Origin: Anthopleura xanthogrammica
Lineage: Eukaryota > Cnidaria > Anthozoa > Actiniaria > Actiniidae
Assembly: GCA_964019055.1 (NCBI GenBank)
Contig: OZ025221.1
Coordinates: 3,021,713 to 3,085,712, forward strand
Direction: 5' to 3'
DNA length: 64,000 bases
The notes below the pieces were generated by a model that had not been told where the DNA came from, did no database searches, and worked only from the letters and a program-made list of their open reading frames with translations. This document shows, in pieces, positions 9,379 to 21,638 of the stretch (the stretch's first letter is position 1; each line of letters opens with the position of its first letter). The translations under genes were made by a program, and so were the position numbers.

Positions 9379-9716
9379 AGGGGCACTTGGACGAAAATAG
9401 ATGAAAATTGGAAGTAACTTGAAACCTGGCTAAACATATCTATATGGCCCCAATAGTAGCCAAGCAGCATATTTTCTTCACTGTCAAAAGTGGCAGATAA
9501 AAATTATAAATTATTGTAGCACCTAAATTGTGAGTAAATGATGTCATTTACTCAACCCTTTTGTTCTTTTAGTTGTTAAACTAAAATTGCAAGTAGCTCC
9601 CGGGCTAAAATCTTTGCCAATCTGGTTTTCATAATCTTCAGTTGAGTCGTATTATCCTCAAATATTTGAATTATTCGGACTTTCAAAAATTCTAGCGTGT
9701 TCGTCCAAGTTCTCCT
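9379..9716. mobile_element. TTAA-flanked MITE, copy 1
   Basis: 338-bp element with inverted ends AGGGGCACTTGGACGAAAA and its complement (TTCGTCCAAGTTCTCCT), flanked on both sides by TTAA (9375-9378 and 9717-9720). TTAA target duplications are characteristic of piggyBac and Kolobok transposons. Related copies lie at 44671-45009 (same orientation) and 45459-45807 (inverted). Confidence 0.85.
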
Positions 9717-9720
9717 TTAA

Positions 9721-10720
9721 ATGCAAATAAATAAAGGTAATTAGCAGTCTATTATCAATATATAACCAAAGTAGTTATGGAAGGTATGTTTTATGTAGGT
9801 GAAGGGGACGGGAGGTTGAACTAGACGTTTTTGCTCCTGGTTTCAGTGGAAAATTTTAAGACCTTTCTCAGAAAATACCATGACTGAAAACATGAATGGG
9901 ATTCAAATACACAGGTTTCATCCTCCAATGAACGTCAAACTTTCACTGATGACTCTTCTTTCTGAAGCACCTCAATAAAAATGTACCTTCCATTCCTTTA
10001 CTGTATGTAAATAAAGTACTGCTTGCTATGTATGTACAGCAGTTTGAAATAGAGGTTTTGCACCAACACATGATCCATGGCAGCCATTATAGATGGCCGG
10101 AAAAATACAATATTTTTTACATGAGAAAGAATTCAATTCTCGAGAGTAAAGGGATTTATTGTTCTTTCATCTATGACATGGCTGCCAGCATGTGATGGTG
10201 CAAAACCTCTATAGAGGAAGAAAGAGTTTACGGCACATAGTAATAACAATTGTAATTAAGCTCTATTTTTGAAGGTGATTGTGTCAACCAGAGGCTGGTA
10301 AACTTCCTATGAGCCTTCACATGATTGTAAAACATTGCCAAAGTATTCTATCTTTTCTTCCTCCATTTCTCCTTTATTGTTATTATTATTACTATAATCA
10401 TTATTATTTGTAGTAGTAGTAACAGCTTATTATTCATAATTTTTACAAGTTACACTTACAAAGTAAGTTGTATAAAAAAGGAAACTGTATCGTTGAAAAC
10501 GATTCAATTGTTTAAAAAATAAAATCATATTTTGGGTTAAATGCCTTGTCTAGTACTTCTTGACTACCATAAAATTCCAGTTATAATTCCTGGGCTTGTA
10601 AATTTCTATAAGGGTTTTTGGTCCAGGGTCCATATTCAGTGAAAATATTTCCTACTATCTTATATCAGAAAGGCGGTTTTTTTATAGCCAGAATGTGCAA
10701 AATTGTCATAACTTTAATAC
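9721..10720. other. intergenic, no gene; holds a foldback at 10050-10211
   Basis: AT-rich. The foldback at 10050-10211 has imperfect arms (TAGAGGTTTTGCACCAACAC and its complement). A short ATT-rich microsatellite lies near 10378-10420. Nothing coding was recognised. Confidence 0.55.
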
Positions 10721-11060
10721 AATACAATACAATACTTTTTATTTACATTCTTTTACATTTTTAAATACTTAGGTTCTAATTACAACTTAATCATTTAATT
10801 ACATTTTTCTTTTCTCATATTTTTGCTATTAGTAAATTTTTTGGAATGTGAGTGTCTAAATTAACGCTTAGTTTTCGAGTTAGACACTGTCATTTGTAAT
10901 TGTTTTATCAAGAGCGGTACAAAAAAATTTTAATTACGATACTAAATATAATGAAATAATACGAAACAAATAAATCTAGCCATATGTAAAGCAACTAATC
11001 TTGAGTATATATTTATAATTGTATTTATAATATTTATATCATATATAATTGTTTTGGTAG
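10721..11060 (-). other. 3' UTR and pentamer tail of the LINE
   Basis: Non-coding 3' part of the minus-strand LINE. It ends in a short tandem tail of four ATACA-type pentamers at 10721-10736, the kind of simple-repeat 3' end found on CR1/L2 elements instead of poly(A). Confidence 0.55.
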
Positions 11061-14000
11061 TTAATTCGAAGATGAGGGGCATTGGCTTTGCAGCAAATGC
11101 TCCTTAACCTTTTTTTTAAAAACGAAGGGTTTTGTAACTAATTTGGTTTCAGTTGGAATTTCTTTCCATAGATCTGGTGCAAGAGCACTAATTGTTTGTT
11201 TCCCAATATTTGTTTTAACTTTTTGCTTGAGAAGATTATTGTTTGAGGCATACCTAGTGTTATAGCTATGAATGCTCTTAGAAAATTGGAAATAATTATC
11301 AAAGACTGATGGAAGCTGCTTAGTTACCCACTGGTGAATAAATTTTAGTGATTGTAATTTAAAGATATTGTCTATAGTTAGAAGGTCTAAAAGATTGAGT
11401 AATGGAAGAGCACTATCAGTATTTTTACCATATAGTGTAGCAAAGAAAAATATTCTAATGATGTGGTTTTGTTTAACTTGAATTTTTTTTAAGTTGGGTC
11501 TTATATGAACTTCCCCATGCAACTATTGCATAGGTTAGATAAGGGTAAACAAGGCTGTAGTAAAGTTGTTTCAGTTGTATAAGAGAGAGATAGTGTCTCA
11601 ACTTTAGAAAAACTCCAGCATTTCTTGATAGGCACGAGCAAATGAAAGAGATGTGGAATTTCCATGATAGACTATCATCGATCATTACTCCTAGGTATTT
11701 AATGTGGTTTTTCTTTTCAATAGAAATAGATGATCCCTCTTTGTTTGGAATTTTTATATCTACGGTTTGTGTTAGTCTCTTATGTGTAGATTTAATAATC
11801 ATCAAGTTAGTTTTTTGAATGTTTATTGATAGTCGATTTGTATTGCACCATTCAACAACCTTAGTCAACTCACAATTGACTAAGTATTCTAGATCTGCTA
11901 AATTCGATGATGATGCAAAGATATTCGTATCATCAGCGAATATTCTAAAGGACAGTTTTTCTGAACAACTTGTTATGTCATTTATATATATTAAGAACAT
12001 TAATGGACCTAGCGAACTCCCCTGAGGAATTCCACATGTTGCTGTTTTCATACTTGATTTAGCATCTAGTTCCACATATTGTTTTCTATTTGTTATTTCT
12101 TATGCCATACTTTTGTAGTTTGGTAAGAAGAATCTGTTGGTTGACGGTATCAAATGCTTTCGCAAAATCTAAAAAAATGCCGCACGTAAATAGGTTGTTG
12201 TCTATTGATTTTTTTAGGCATACAGTTATTTCTACGATTGATTGCTCAGTTGATCGGTTTTTTCTAAATCCAAATTGAAATTCACTTAAAATTTGATGCT
12301 TTTCGATATAGTTAAGGAGTTGTTTGCAAACTAGTTTCTCAAATATCTGTGTGAATGGTGATAAGGTTGATATGGGTCTATAATTTGATGGATCTAAGAC
12401 GTTGCCACCTTTGTCAACTGGAGTTATTCTTGAGATTTTGAGGGCGTTTGGTACTAGACCTTGTGTAAGCGATTGGTTGAATATATATGTCAAAGGCTCG
12501 CTTATTTGGTCTGATGCAATTTTAATACATTGAATAGGGATTCCTATTGAGGACTTGTTAACATTTAGATTATCTATCAGTTCCTGTACTTCGTTTGGTA
12601 ATATACCCCGAAACATAATGCTATTTGAAAATGACCTGTTAATATATGAGGAAGGGTTTACTTGAGTTGATGGAATTTGTTCTGAAAGTGTTTGTCCGAC
12701 GGATGTAAAATATGTATTGAGTTGTTCGCATATGTTTCTTGAGTCTGTGTACGACTTATTGTTCTGTATGAGTCTAGATATCTTAGAGTGTTTCTTCTTT
12801 TTTCTATTTATAAGTGTACATATAAGTTTCCATGTCATTTTGATGTTACCTTTATATATAAGAAATTGCGATTCGAAATAATCTTTTTTGCGGTTGACTT
12901 TATTTTATTTAGTTTGTTATTATATCTTTTGTATTCTTTTCGTTTTTGTATATCCGAATTGAGAAAATGGCTTTTAAAGAGCTTTTGTCTTTTTTTAATA
13001 GAGACTAGGATACCTTTAGTTATCCAAGGTCTTTTTAATTGTTTCTTTTTCTTATTTGTAACTTTCCTGATTGGAGCATGTTTGTCTGTGATTTTACTTA
13101 GGGAATTGTTAAGTTCGTCCATACTTTGGTTAACATCTTCGTTAACAATGGACTGGAAATCTATTTTTGACAGATCGTCTAAAAATTTATTATTGTCAAA
13201 ATTCGAGAAATCACGGTAATATTTTTGATGAATAATATTTGGTAATTTCGTTGCAGCAGTGTAAAAGCATGGTAAATGATCTGATATATCCACCAGGGAG
13301 ATACCGGACTGCAGAATTGTTTCCAGAGTATTTGTGTAGATGTGATCAATCAATGTAGAAGTGTGGTACGTAATTCTAGTCGCTTTTGTGACAACTGGTA
13401 AATAGCCTAAATTGAAAAGCATATCTAACCGGTAAGTATTCAGAAGTAGGTTCATTTGTGTTATAATTGAAAAGGTTTATGTTAATATCGCCAACAATAT
13501 AAGCCTCTAATCCCAAGCGATTAATTTCGTTAAGCTTTTCTGACAATACCTCTCTAAATTGTGTACAGTTGTTAGATGGATGTCTATACACACAACCAAT
13601 CAATATATTTTTTTGTTTGTTTCTTGGTATTTCAATAAAATGTGATTCGTAATCTTCGGATATAAATTCAAATTCTTTCCGCCGAATAAAAGTGATGTTT
13701 TCAGATATATAAATACCTACACCACCCGCATTTGATTGTGAAGGTATGTTCACAAAGTTATATCCTGCAAGAGTGACATTATGAATATTGTCATTTCTAA
13801 GTTTTGTTTCAGTGATAGCTATAACACTTGGTAGCTCCTTAAATGAATCTAATATGTCTTTTAAAACATCAAAATTTTTTGGTAGGCTTCTAGTATTACA
13901 ATGGAAAATTGAAATACCTTTGTCTTTACTTTTTTCAAAACATTTACTAGTTTGTTTTATGTTATAATACTTTGACTCTATATTTAGTTCAGATTCATTT

Positions 14001-14203
14001 AGAGGAAGATTAAATTCATCTTCCTTATCTGGACTTTCTAAGATGTTTTTGTATAAGTCGTTAGATTGTATTAACATGTTATTTTGAAACTCACAAATGC
14101 CAAATAACCTTTTAAGTTCAACATCCGTTAAATCAAAAAAAGGAAGTTCATTCACTGAGTAAATCAGTTTGCATGTGCGTAGTAATATAATTATTTTTTG
14201 CAT
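11061..14203 (-). pseudogene. LINE ORF2 (endonuclease-reverse transcriptase), CR1/L2-like, frameshifted
   Basis: Read on the minus strand in consecutive overlapping frames. The APE-type endonuclease comes first (14203 to about 13200), with ITETKL, CVYRHPSNN, GDININLF and SDHLP. The reverse transcriptase follows, with NYRPISTLSPF, FLDFAKAFDTV, CGIPQGSSLGP and FADDT. The C-terminal region ends near 11061. Frame changes occur near 13400-13450, 12836, 12080 and 11500, so no full-length protein can be made. The catalytic motifs themselves are preserved, which indicates a fairly young copy. CR1/L2 assignment rests on motif spelling and the short tandem 3' tail. Confidence 0.88.
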
Positions 14204-14219
14204 AGTCAGATTTTCTTTG

Positions 14220-15346
14220 AGTTAAACGTTCTTTGAATTTATTCAGGTCATCAGAAGAGTCAATTATAGTTGTACCTGATTCCTCGTTCTTCTTAACGTA
14301 AACCTTACCATTGTTAGTCCAAATGAACTTCCATCTGAGTTGTTTGCGTGCTTCATTTACTAGACCAAATAGCTTCTTTCGTAGAGGAGTGAGTGATTCC
14401 GAAACATATTAAGCAATTATTGGACGAGGTTGAGCAAAATATCGTGATTTGTTAGTGGCAAGACACTAACAAATCTCGATATTTTACGATAACCGAGTTC
14501 AATAATTGTTTTATCATTCAAATTATTTTTTCTAATCTTTGAGGGGCAGTGCGCACGAGTCAAACAATAACAATAAAGAAGTCAGTTCATTTTTTCAGGG
14601 AAGCGAGCCATTGTCAAATGCAATGTTACTACGCATGAGCAGACCGTTATTTGCAGCAAAATGGCTTTGTACCGTAATGCGCATGAGCAGACCGTTATTT
14701 GTAGGCAGTTATTTGCAGTTCTCTCGGCCAATCAAAATGACGGAAAAAATAATTTGAATGATAAAGCTTCTTATCTGATGTTGGTATCACATTTTTAACA
14801 GTAGGTAGATTACAGGGTTTTCTACCTGCCACTTTCTTTCGATTGGAGTAGAATCAACCTTTGGTGTCTCTTCTTGTAAATTTAACTATAAACTTGTCAT
14901 CTTTACCTTTAGGAGTTGGGAGCGGGTGTGAGGTTGAGATATCTTTCGGTCCAAAGCAATTCCCATATCCTTGGCCATCGCTATTACGATTTTATCACAT
15001 TCTTCTGGTGATTTTGCTTTAGCGCCGACGATCTCTACACAGTCTCGTCTAATGTACTGTCCTAAATCGTCGAGATCTTTGTTGGTTTTCATCAGATCTT
15101 TTCCCAAGTTATTGATTAAACATTTAGTAGAGTTGATTTCAGCTTTTACTTCACTTTGTCTTTAGACATTCCAGTCAGATTCTTCATAAAGGTTTGTTGT
15201 TGATTTAACAGTTCTTCATACTTCTTCGCATAGAAATCAACCGAACTCTCCAACGTTGCAAATTTATCTTCAAATCATCGTAATTTTAGTTTTAAAGGTG
15301 CTATTTCATCAAGAATCAGTTTCTTTACCTCTTCTAAGGATACCAT
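14220..15346 (-). pseudogene. LINE ORF1, split by a 360-bp insertion
   Basis: On the minus strand an ATG at 15344-15346 opens MVSLEEVKKLILDEIAP. It continues with an in-frame stop, then KYEELLNQQQTFMKNL and DDLGQYIRRDCVEI (14886-15107), and resumes after an insertion as LRWKFIWTNNGKVYVKK (near 14310). This coiled-coil plus C-terminal W-rich layout is typical of LINE ORF1 RNA-binding proteins in cnidarian elements. It lies directly upstream of ORF2 on the same strand. Frameshifts and the insertion at about 14405-14765 inactivate it. Confidence 0.75.
14405..14765. mobile_element. MITE inserted in LINE ORF1
   Basis: An insertion of about 360 bp that interrupts the ORF1 reading frame. Inside, TTTTATCATTCAAATTATTT (about 14510-14530) and its complement (about 14740-14764) form inverted repeats, and a smaller hairpin occupies 14411-14505. 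It is younger than the LINE because it splits it. Confidence 0.65.
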
Positions 15347-16518
15347 GGCGAATTAAATAAAATAAATCTACTTTTAAATCATATTTTGGCAAGATTTTGT
15401 CAGAGCTCTTCAGCTCATGACCAACATGGCCGCTCGTTAATATGCTAATGCAATAAATAGCTGCAAATTCCCCTCAAAATCACAAATCCGAGGGTCTCAA
15501 TTTCAATTTTCCCCCCAGTGGTCCAGTCTTTGGTGGTTAGCCCCCACCGCCAACCCCCCCCCACCCCCAATCAAAATTACGCTCCGCGGTCCCTGTAAAT
15601 AGCAAAGAACAATAGATATAAACAAAACGTATGTCGATATCACGAGCTTAAACTGGTTGTGGAGTATTTTAGAAACGTTTTTGTAACCCAAAACGCCTGT
15701 TTTCCTCATCTTAAAGTTCGTAATCCCAATCGCACCCATCGTTATGTGGTCCTTGAAAATTTTCATTTTGGTCCTTTAATACTCCTTGAAATGTCCTTGA
15801 ATGTCTTCACAAGAAACCTGCACGAACCCTGGATTTAACTATTGTCTACTAATCGTTTTTAATCCGGCTTGCAATACATAATTATATACCTGACTGTTCG
15901 AGCTTGTCGGGTCAGCAAATTGAAAAAAATATTAACAGTGCATAATAAAATCTGCAAAATGGCCCCATGTAAAATGTTTAATTGGCACATTAAACGATTC
16001 AAAGGCAATCACAGCTACGTTTATCAGTGTATTATATAAATACCGAGATATTGTTCTTGGTCAATAATTAATAGATAATTACTACGGCATGCAGCATTCG
16101 TGGGTATATTGCAGGCAGCTTCGCCCTCAGCTGCCTGCAATATACCCACGAATGCTGCATGCCGTAGTAATTATCTAGTATAATTACTGTTCTTATCAAA
16201 ACCCAATTGTTTTTTTACTGTAGCATAATTACCATCATGATTGGAATTTCACGCTTAAATATATCGCAAAGTTTTAAAAAATCTTTGTATTACATTGTTT
16301 AATTATTACAACTTTGTACAGCAATTGAACGTTGAAACAAAAGACAAAATGGAACAATAGCTTACAAAAATATTGACCCTCCTACAACGCTTTCTCATTG
16401 GCTGATAGAAAAAATCACATACTATGAATGTTCGTATTGTTTGATAACGTACGCGTTTCAGTTTCGTGAATCATTTCATGAACAGCAAGGTCAGTAGTTC
16501 GACTTCATCGGATTGAGT
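15347..16518. other. LINE 5' UTR remnant, then intergenic
   Basis: 15347-15450 probably holds the LINE 5' UTR (GGCCATGTTGG on the minus strand). C-rich simple sequence is at 15535-15570. No credible gene. The perfect palindrome at 16072-16177 is listed separately. The final 100 bp precede the recombinase gene and may contain its promoter, but no TATA box stands out. Confidence 0.5.
16072..16177. repeat. perfect 49-bp-arm palindrome (foldback MITE)
   Basis: Two exact 49-bp inverted arms, starting TAGATAATTACTACGGCATG, are separated by the 8-bp loop TCGCCCTC. A diverged relative with the same CAGCATTCGTGG core is at 41463-41566. The absence of mismatches points to recent insertion or conversion. 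Confidence 0.9.
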
Positions 16519-18252
16519 ATGGCTTCCAGCAGTTCGGAAGACGATGAGGATATTTTCCTCACTCCTTGCTCATTTTCCAGCAATCCACCTAAACCAATCG
16601 AAGATGACGTTTTCAAATATATTGAAGGTAAGCACTTTAGGGGTTTTTTTTATCAAAAATTTAATAAATGTTTGCTAAGAAATGAGTCAATCATATGAAC
16701 ATGTGCTTCAGTTAATGTTACGTTTTTGTCTTTTCCAGGTAGTGCTGTTGAAAACAATTTTGAAGAAGTCATCGAAACCTTCATATTGGAAGGGAATTTT
16801 GAAGAAAAAAAAGGTAGTTTTACCTAGTTATGTAGTCATTATATTTTGATAATTTACTCGGAAAGTACCATACTTCGTGTAGTAGGTATACTTCATTGAC
16901 GTGAAATGATGAACATAGATTTAAAATTGTTTTGCTTGTTTTCTCTGCAGATGGTCGATTTCGAGCTCCCATCACCGCTTCGGATTGCCAGAAGTTTGAA
17001 GAGAGCTGGGTGTCTGATGCTTCACGAAGAAAGTGGAATTGGGCTTTGAAAATCTTTAACCAATGGCGACTTTCAAGAAATGAGTCGTTGATGAATGTCG
17101 AATACAATGGTGAACCAATATTAAACAAAGAGTTTCAAGAGCTGTCTGAAGAAGAACTCGACTTTTTCTTGGCTCGTTTTGTGGCAGAGGTTAGGAAAGA
17201 AGACTCCAGCGAATACCCCGGCAAAACGATCTACGAGATGATTAGCAGTCTGCAAGGTTATCTAAGCCATTGCTGTAAGCGAGATTTGTATCTTATTGAT
17301 AAGAAAGGTTGTATATTTAGAAGTTTGAACTCTTCTTTAAATTTCATTTTGAAAGAAAGGGCGGGGGAAGGATTAGGTACTGTTACTAAACAAGCCGAGA
17401 TCATAACGCCTAGTAAGATGGAATACTTGTGGGAAAGGTGTTTTTTTTTTAGGAAGTAGCAGCCCTGAATTACTTCGAGATACTTTAGTTTTTGTTTTGA
17501 GAAATTGCTTTGCCTTAAGAGCGGAGCAGGAGCATAGGAATTTAAGAATGCATAATTCTCAGCTATCGATTCAGATTGACGAGTCTGGTGAAGAGTATTT
17601 ACAATACTTAGAAGATGTAAGCAAAACTAATGATGGGGGTCTAGCACATCTTAAAATCAAACGCAAAACAGTTCGGGCATATAGAAATGTAGAGAAACCA
17701 GAGCGTTGCCCTATAGAGCTTTATAAGAAATATTTAGAGCATGTTCCCAAAGATGTTGATGATAACTCCTTTTATTTACGAGCATTGGCAAAACCCAGGG
17801 GAGATATCTGGTACTACAAAAAGGCTTCTGGGAGGGAAACTTTGGGCAATGTTGTTAAGAAAATCATGGGAAATGCTGGTTTTGAGGGCTATTTCACCAA
17901 CCATTCATTGAGACGAAGCTGTGCAACAAAGCTTTACGAGACCGGATTATCAGAACAAATTATTCAGGAAACTACGGGTCATCGATCAGTGGAGGGCGTA
18001 AGGGCATACAAACGCACATCTTCATCGATGAAACGTAAACTAAGTCACATTTTGCAAAGTATAGATTCTGACAATACTAGGGATGAAGATGATAAAAGGG
18101 GGAAGGTTGATGAGGTGGATACTCTGAAGTTAGACCCAGGGAAAGGTAAAGTTTGTGAGCGTAAAAATGATATCGATAAAGGGATAGAGGAAATATCTAA
18201 ACAGATAGCTGTCAGCACTGATCAAACTAAGATAGTTATATCTTATACTTAG
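16519..18252 (+). CDS. Crypton-type tyrosine recombinase, three exons, one frameshift
   Basis: Exons 16519-16627, 16739-16813 and 16951-18252 join in frame with GTAAGC/CAG, GTAGTT/CAG boundaries. The protein starts MASSSSEDDEDIFL. The core carries the tyrosine recombinase residues: box A arginine in ALRAEQEHRNL, HSLRRSCATKLYETG (HxxR), ETTGHRSVEGV (second His) and the nucleophile Tyr in RAYKR. The C-tail is charged and lacks a recognised extra domain. At 17441-17450 a run of ten T shifts the frame. One T fewer would continue LWER...GSSSPELLRDT without a stop, so this is either a pseudogenising slip or a sequencing error. AATAAA is at 18294. The family covers Crypton transposons and host genes derived from them. 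No terminal repeats are evident. Confidence 0.72.
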
Positions 18253-18293
18253 TTGAAAAATGTAGTTGGTTTTTGTTAACGCAAAAGGAATGA

Positions 18294-18299
18294 AATAAA
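18294..18299 (+). promoter_or_regulatory. polyadenylation signal AATAAA
   Basis: Canonical hexamer 42 bp after the stop of the recombinase gene. Confidence 0.5.
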
Positions 18300-20632
18300 G
18301 TAAGTTTCTGCTGTTGTTTTATTTATTTTTGTGATATTATATAACTGCTAGTGAACACACTGAAAACAGCTTGCTGTTTTAGCGCGTATAAGATTACCCC
18401 TGATAATTTCCCTGCTGCCAAAAAAAGCCGCCCCCGTTTTCGAGCACACTAGGTTTGTTTGAGTTTGGTCTCTGCATTCGATGGAATATTGCAGAGTAAA
18501 AACAATGAGTTTTGATAAGAATAGTAATTATAGAAATATTAATATTCGTCTCTGAGTCTTTTTCTTGATTTTATAAGAGAAATAAAAAACTTGCTGTGCT
18601 GTGTGAATTTATAAAGCACTTGGGAATTGTCAGAACACTCGCGAAGTGTTAAGAAGCACTCTGATTCGTAGACTGTTAACAGTCCCTCTTTTTCTTCCTA
18701 GCCCATTCGAGTTGGATTTCCCCCTAACTTGGTCGCACGGGACTGTGGACAACACACAGACAAATCAATTACGCGTTGCCCACACAACGCAAAATTACCT
18801 CGATCTGTCAACGAGCTGTCAAGGTTAAAAGGTTTTCCCCAGATTCAGCAGATTACCAGTTAGCTTCGCTTTGTTTCGAGCCGATGGGTTAGTATATTAA
18901 AATCTTTCTTAAAAACCGAAACTTAATATGTCGGAGGATTGTTTTCCAGCAGAGCGAAAACTGATCGCAGCTCCATTCAAATCTAACTCCTTGTTTGCTG
19001 GCGAATCCGTTCTAAATGATCAACAATCGAGCGGCCGAATGGACAAGACGAGTTTGTATTCGACCCGCAGTTGAATCTTGCTGTAAATTCTTCCGCAGTT
19101 CCGCAGTCGAATGTTGCTATTAATTCGTTAGTCTTCTCTGCAGTCGATAATAGGGTGGGAAATTACTGCAAACACTGATATTAAACGGAGCCTTGTAAAG
19201 GAGACCAATGATTATTGTCCAACCTCATGCTCCCGGACAAGCCCGCATCAAAGAACAGTAACGGTCTGATGAGATCAGGTCTTCTTCTTTTCGTATCGGC
19301 TCGTACTTTCAAGGGGAAATCAGATTCCTTTAGAAGCACAGACAGTACTCCGAGTAAAATAAAAACATAAAAAATCAAACCAGCCAGCTTGGACGCTATA
19401 GCTTCGATACGAACATCTTTTGTTCTCCTTGCCTTATATGGTGTTGTTTGTACCGAAGCTAGACCACAATGCATTCTGTTTTTCGAATTCAGAAAAGGCC
19501 TATTGTAAAACTGTAAAACAACTAGCTATCAGACTAGCCGGAGCAGAACGTGACCAGTATTTGACAAGTGTGAAAAAGGGGCGGTAATTTCCCTATTTGC
19601 ATTATGACGTCACGGCTTGTTTATGAGGGGAAAGAATCGTCTAGAACAATAGAAATTTAAACAAAATTTCCTCCTAAGAAACGTTTAATGTCAAATCGTC
19701 TGGTTTCCAAATATAAGGTGTATCGATGTTTAATAAACAATATTTATTGCATTTGACGGTGTTCAATCTTTTCTTCGTTCTATAAACCGCATTTTATATC
19801 AATTTTTTGTGTTGTTGCTGTTTTGTCCCCCTCGGGCGACCACGATCCTTCAAGTTTAAAAAATAGATTGTTTTAATGTGACTTCATAGTGAAATAGGGC
19901 AATTCATTTGTCTGTCTGTTGTCCAAATTAAAGTTCCTACTTTTCCTCTCCCAGCGTGCCGCTTCAAACTCACCCCCACTCCCGCGCGTCCAAGGCAGGG
20001 AAAAAAACCCGACTTGACTGAGTTAATTTAAGAGGGAAAAGAGGGACTTTTATGTCTATCTGCTACGCTTCGTGCTTATCCTAACACTTCTCTCGTGTTT
20101 TGCCAATCCCAGCCTGCTTTTTAACTGCGCACAGCACGCGCGTGCATTTTCTATGTCTTGATTAATGTTAAAAACTGGCTTGATGGGGTTTTCTCGGTGC
20201 GCTACCTTTCAACTTCATATCGCAAATGCGCGGACACAAACAATTCATTTAGAGACAATTATTTTCAAGGCTTTAAGGTATTAGGAGACGTTCGAGACCT
20301 TTGTGATCACTATACGCGCGAGCTAAATTTCGCGCTGCCTTTTCAATATTATTGTATAAAAGTATACATTTTCTGAAAGTTAAATAAACGTAGTTTTCGA
20401 AAATCAATTTAGAATTTTGTGTTTTGCAACACCAAAAAAAAGTTATTGGGTTTCTCCGCAGTTTTTCAGTCACCTAAAAAACAATCTGGCTCATTCGGAT
20501 TTCGTCAAATCAAAATGAAACCTTGGATTATGATAAATCACTAAATTAAATAACTCTTACTTATCCCAGCATTACTTTTAATTTTGATTTCTTTGATAAA
20601 AGATAGGACATTTCATTTTATTTTATTTAAAT
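18300..20632. other. intergenic, no supported gene
   Basis: AT-rich with a few GC-richer patches. A minus-strand 97-codon frame (19181-19474) has one hydrophobic stretch (LIFYVFILLGVLSVLL) but no homology I recognise and no splice context, so it is not called. No tRNA or other RNA gene was found. Confidence 0.45.
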
Positions 20633-21638
20633 ATCTTATCTTATCCTATCCTATCCTATCTTATCCTATGCTATGCTATGCTATGCTATCCTATCCTATC
20701 GTATCATATGCTATGCTATGCTATCGTATCCTATGCTATCGTATCCTATCCTATCCTATCCTATCCTATCCTATCCTATCCTATCCTATCCTATCCTATC
20801 CTATCCTATCCTATCCTATCCTATCCTATCCTATCCTATCCTATCCTATCCTATCCTATCCTATCCTATCCTATCGTATCCTATCCTATCGTATCCTATC
20901 CTATCGTATCCTATCCTATCGTATCCTATCCTATCGTATCCTGTCGTATCCTATCGTATCGTATCCTATCCTATCCTATCCTATCCTATATTATCCTATC
21001 CTATCCTATCCTATCCTATCCTATCTTATCCTATCCTATCCTATCCTATCGTATCGTATCGTATCGTATCCTATCCTATCCTATCCTATCCTATCCTATC
21101 CTATCCTATCCTATCCTATCCTATCCTATCCTATCCTATCATATGCTATGCTATCCTATCCTATCCTATCCTATCTTATCCTATCCTATCCTATCCTATC
21201 CTATCCTATCCTATCCTATCGTATCCTATCCTATCCTATCGTATCCTATCGTATCCTATCCTATCCTATCCTATCCTATCCTATCCTATCGTATCATATG
21301 CTATGCTATCCTATCCTATCCTATCCTATCCTATCCTATCCTATCCTATCCTATCCTATCCTATCGTATCCTATCCTATCGTATCCTATCCTATCGTATC
21401 CTGTCGTATCCTATCGTATCGTATCGTATCCTATCCTATCGTATCCTGTCGTATCCTATCGTATCGTATCGTATCCTATCCTATCCTATCCTATCCTATC
21501 CTATCCTATCATATGCTATGCTATCCTATCCTATCCTATCCTATCCTATCTTATCCTATCCTATCCTATCCTATCCTATCCTATCCTATCCTATCCTATC
21601 GTATCCTATCCTATCCTATCGTATCCTATCGTATCATT
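20633..21638. repeat. CTATC pentamer satellite, left block
   Basis: About 1 kb of tandem CTATC/CTATG/GTATC pentamers. Variant units (GTATC, CATATG-type) are themselves arranged in higher-order blocks, for example repeated runs containing CATATGCTATGCTATC near 21140, 21296 and 21509. All three forward frames are free of stops, giving artefactual Tyr-Pro-Ile-Leu-Ser repeats. Confidence 0.97.

Noticed and set aside
19181..19474. 97-codon minus-strand frame with one hydrophobic segment
   Set aside because: No recognisable family, no splice partners and no promoter signals. Kept only as a remark in the intergenic description.
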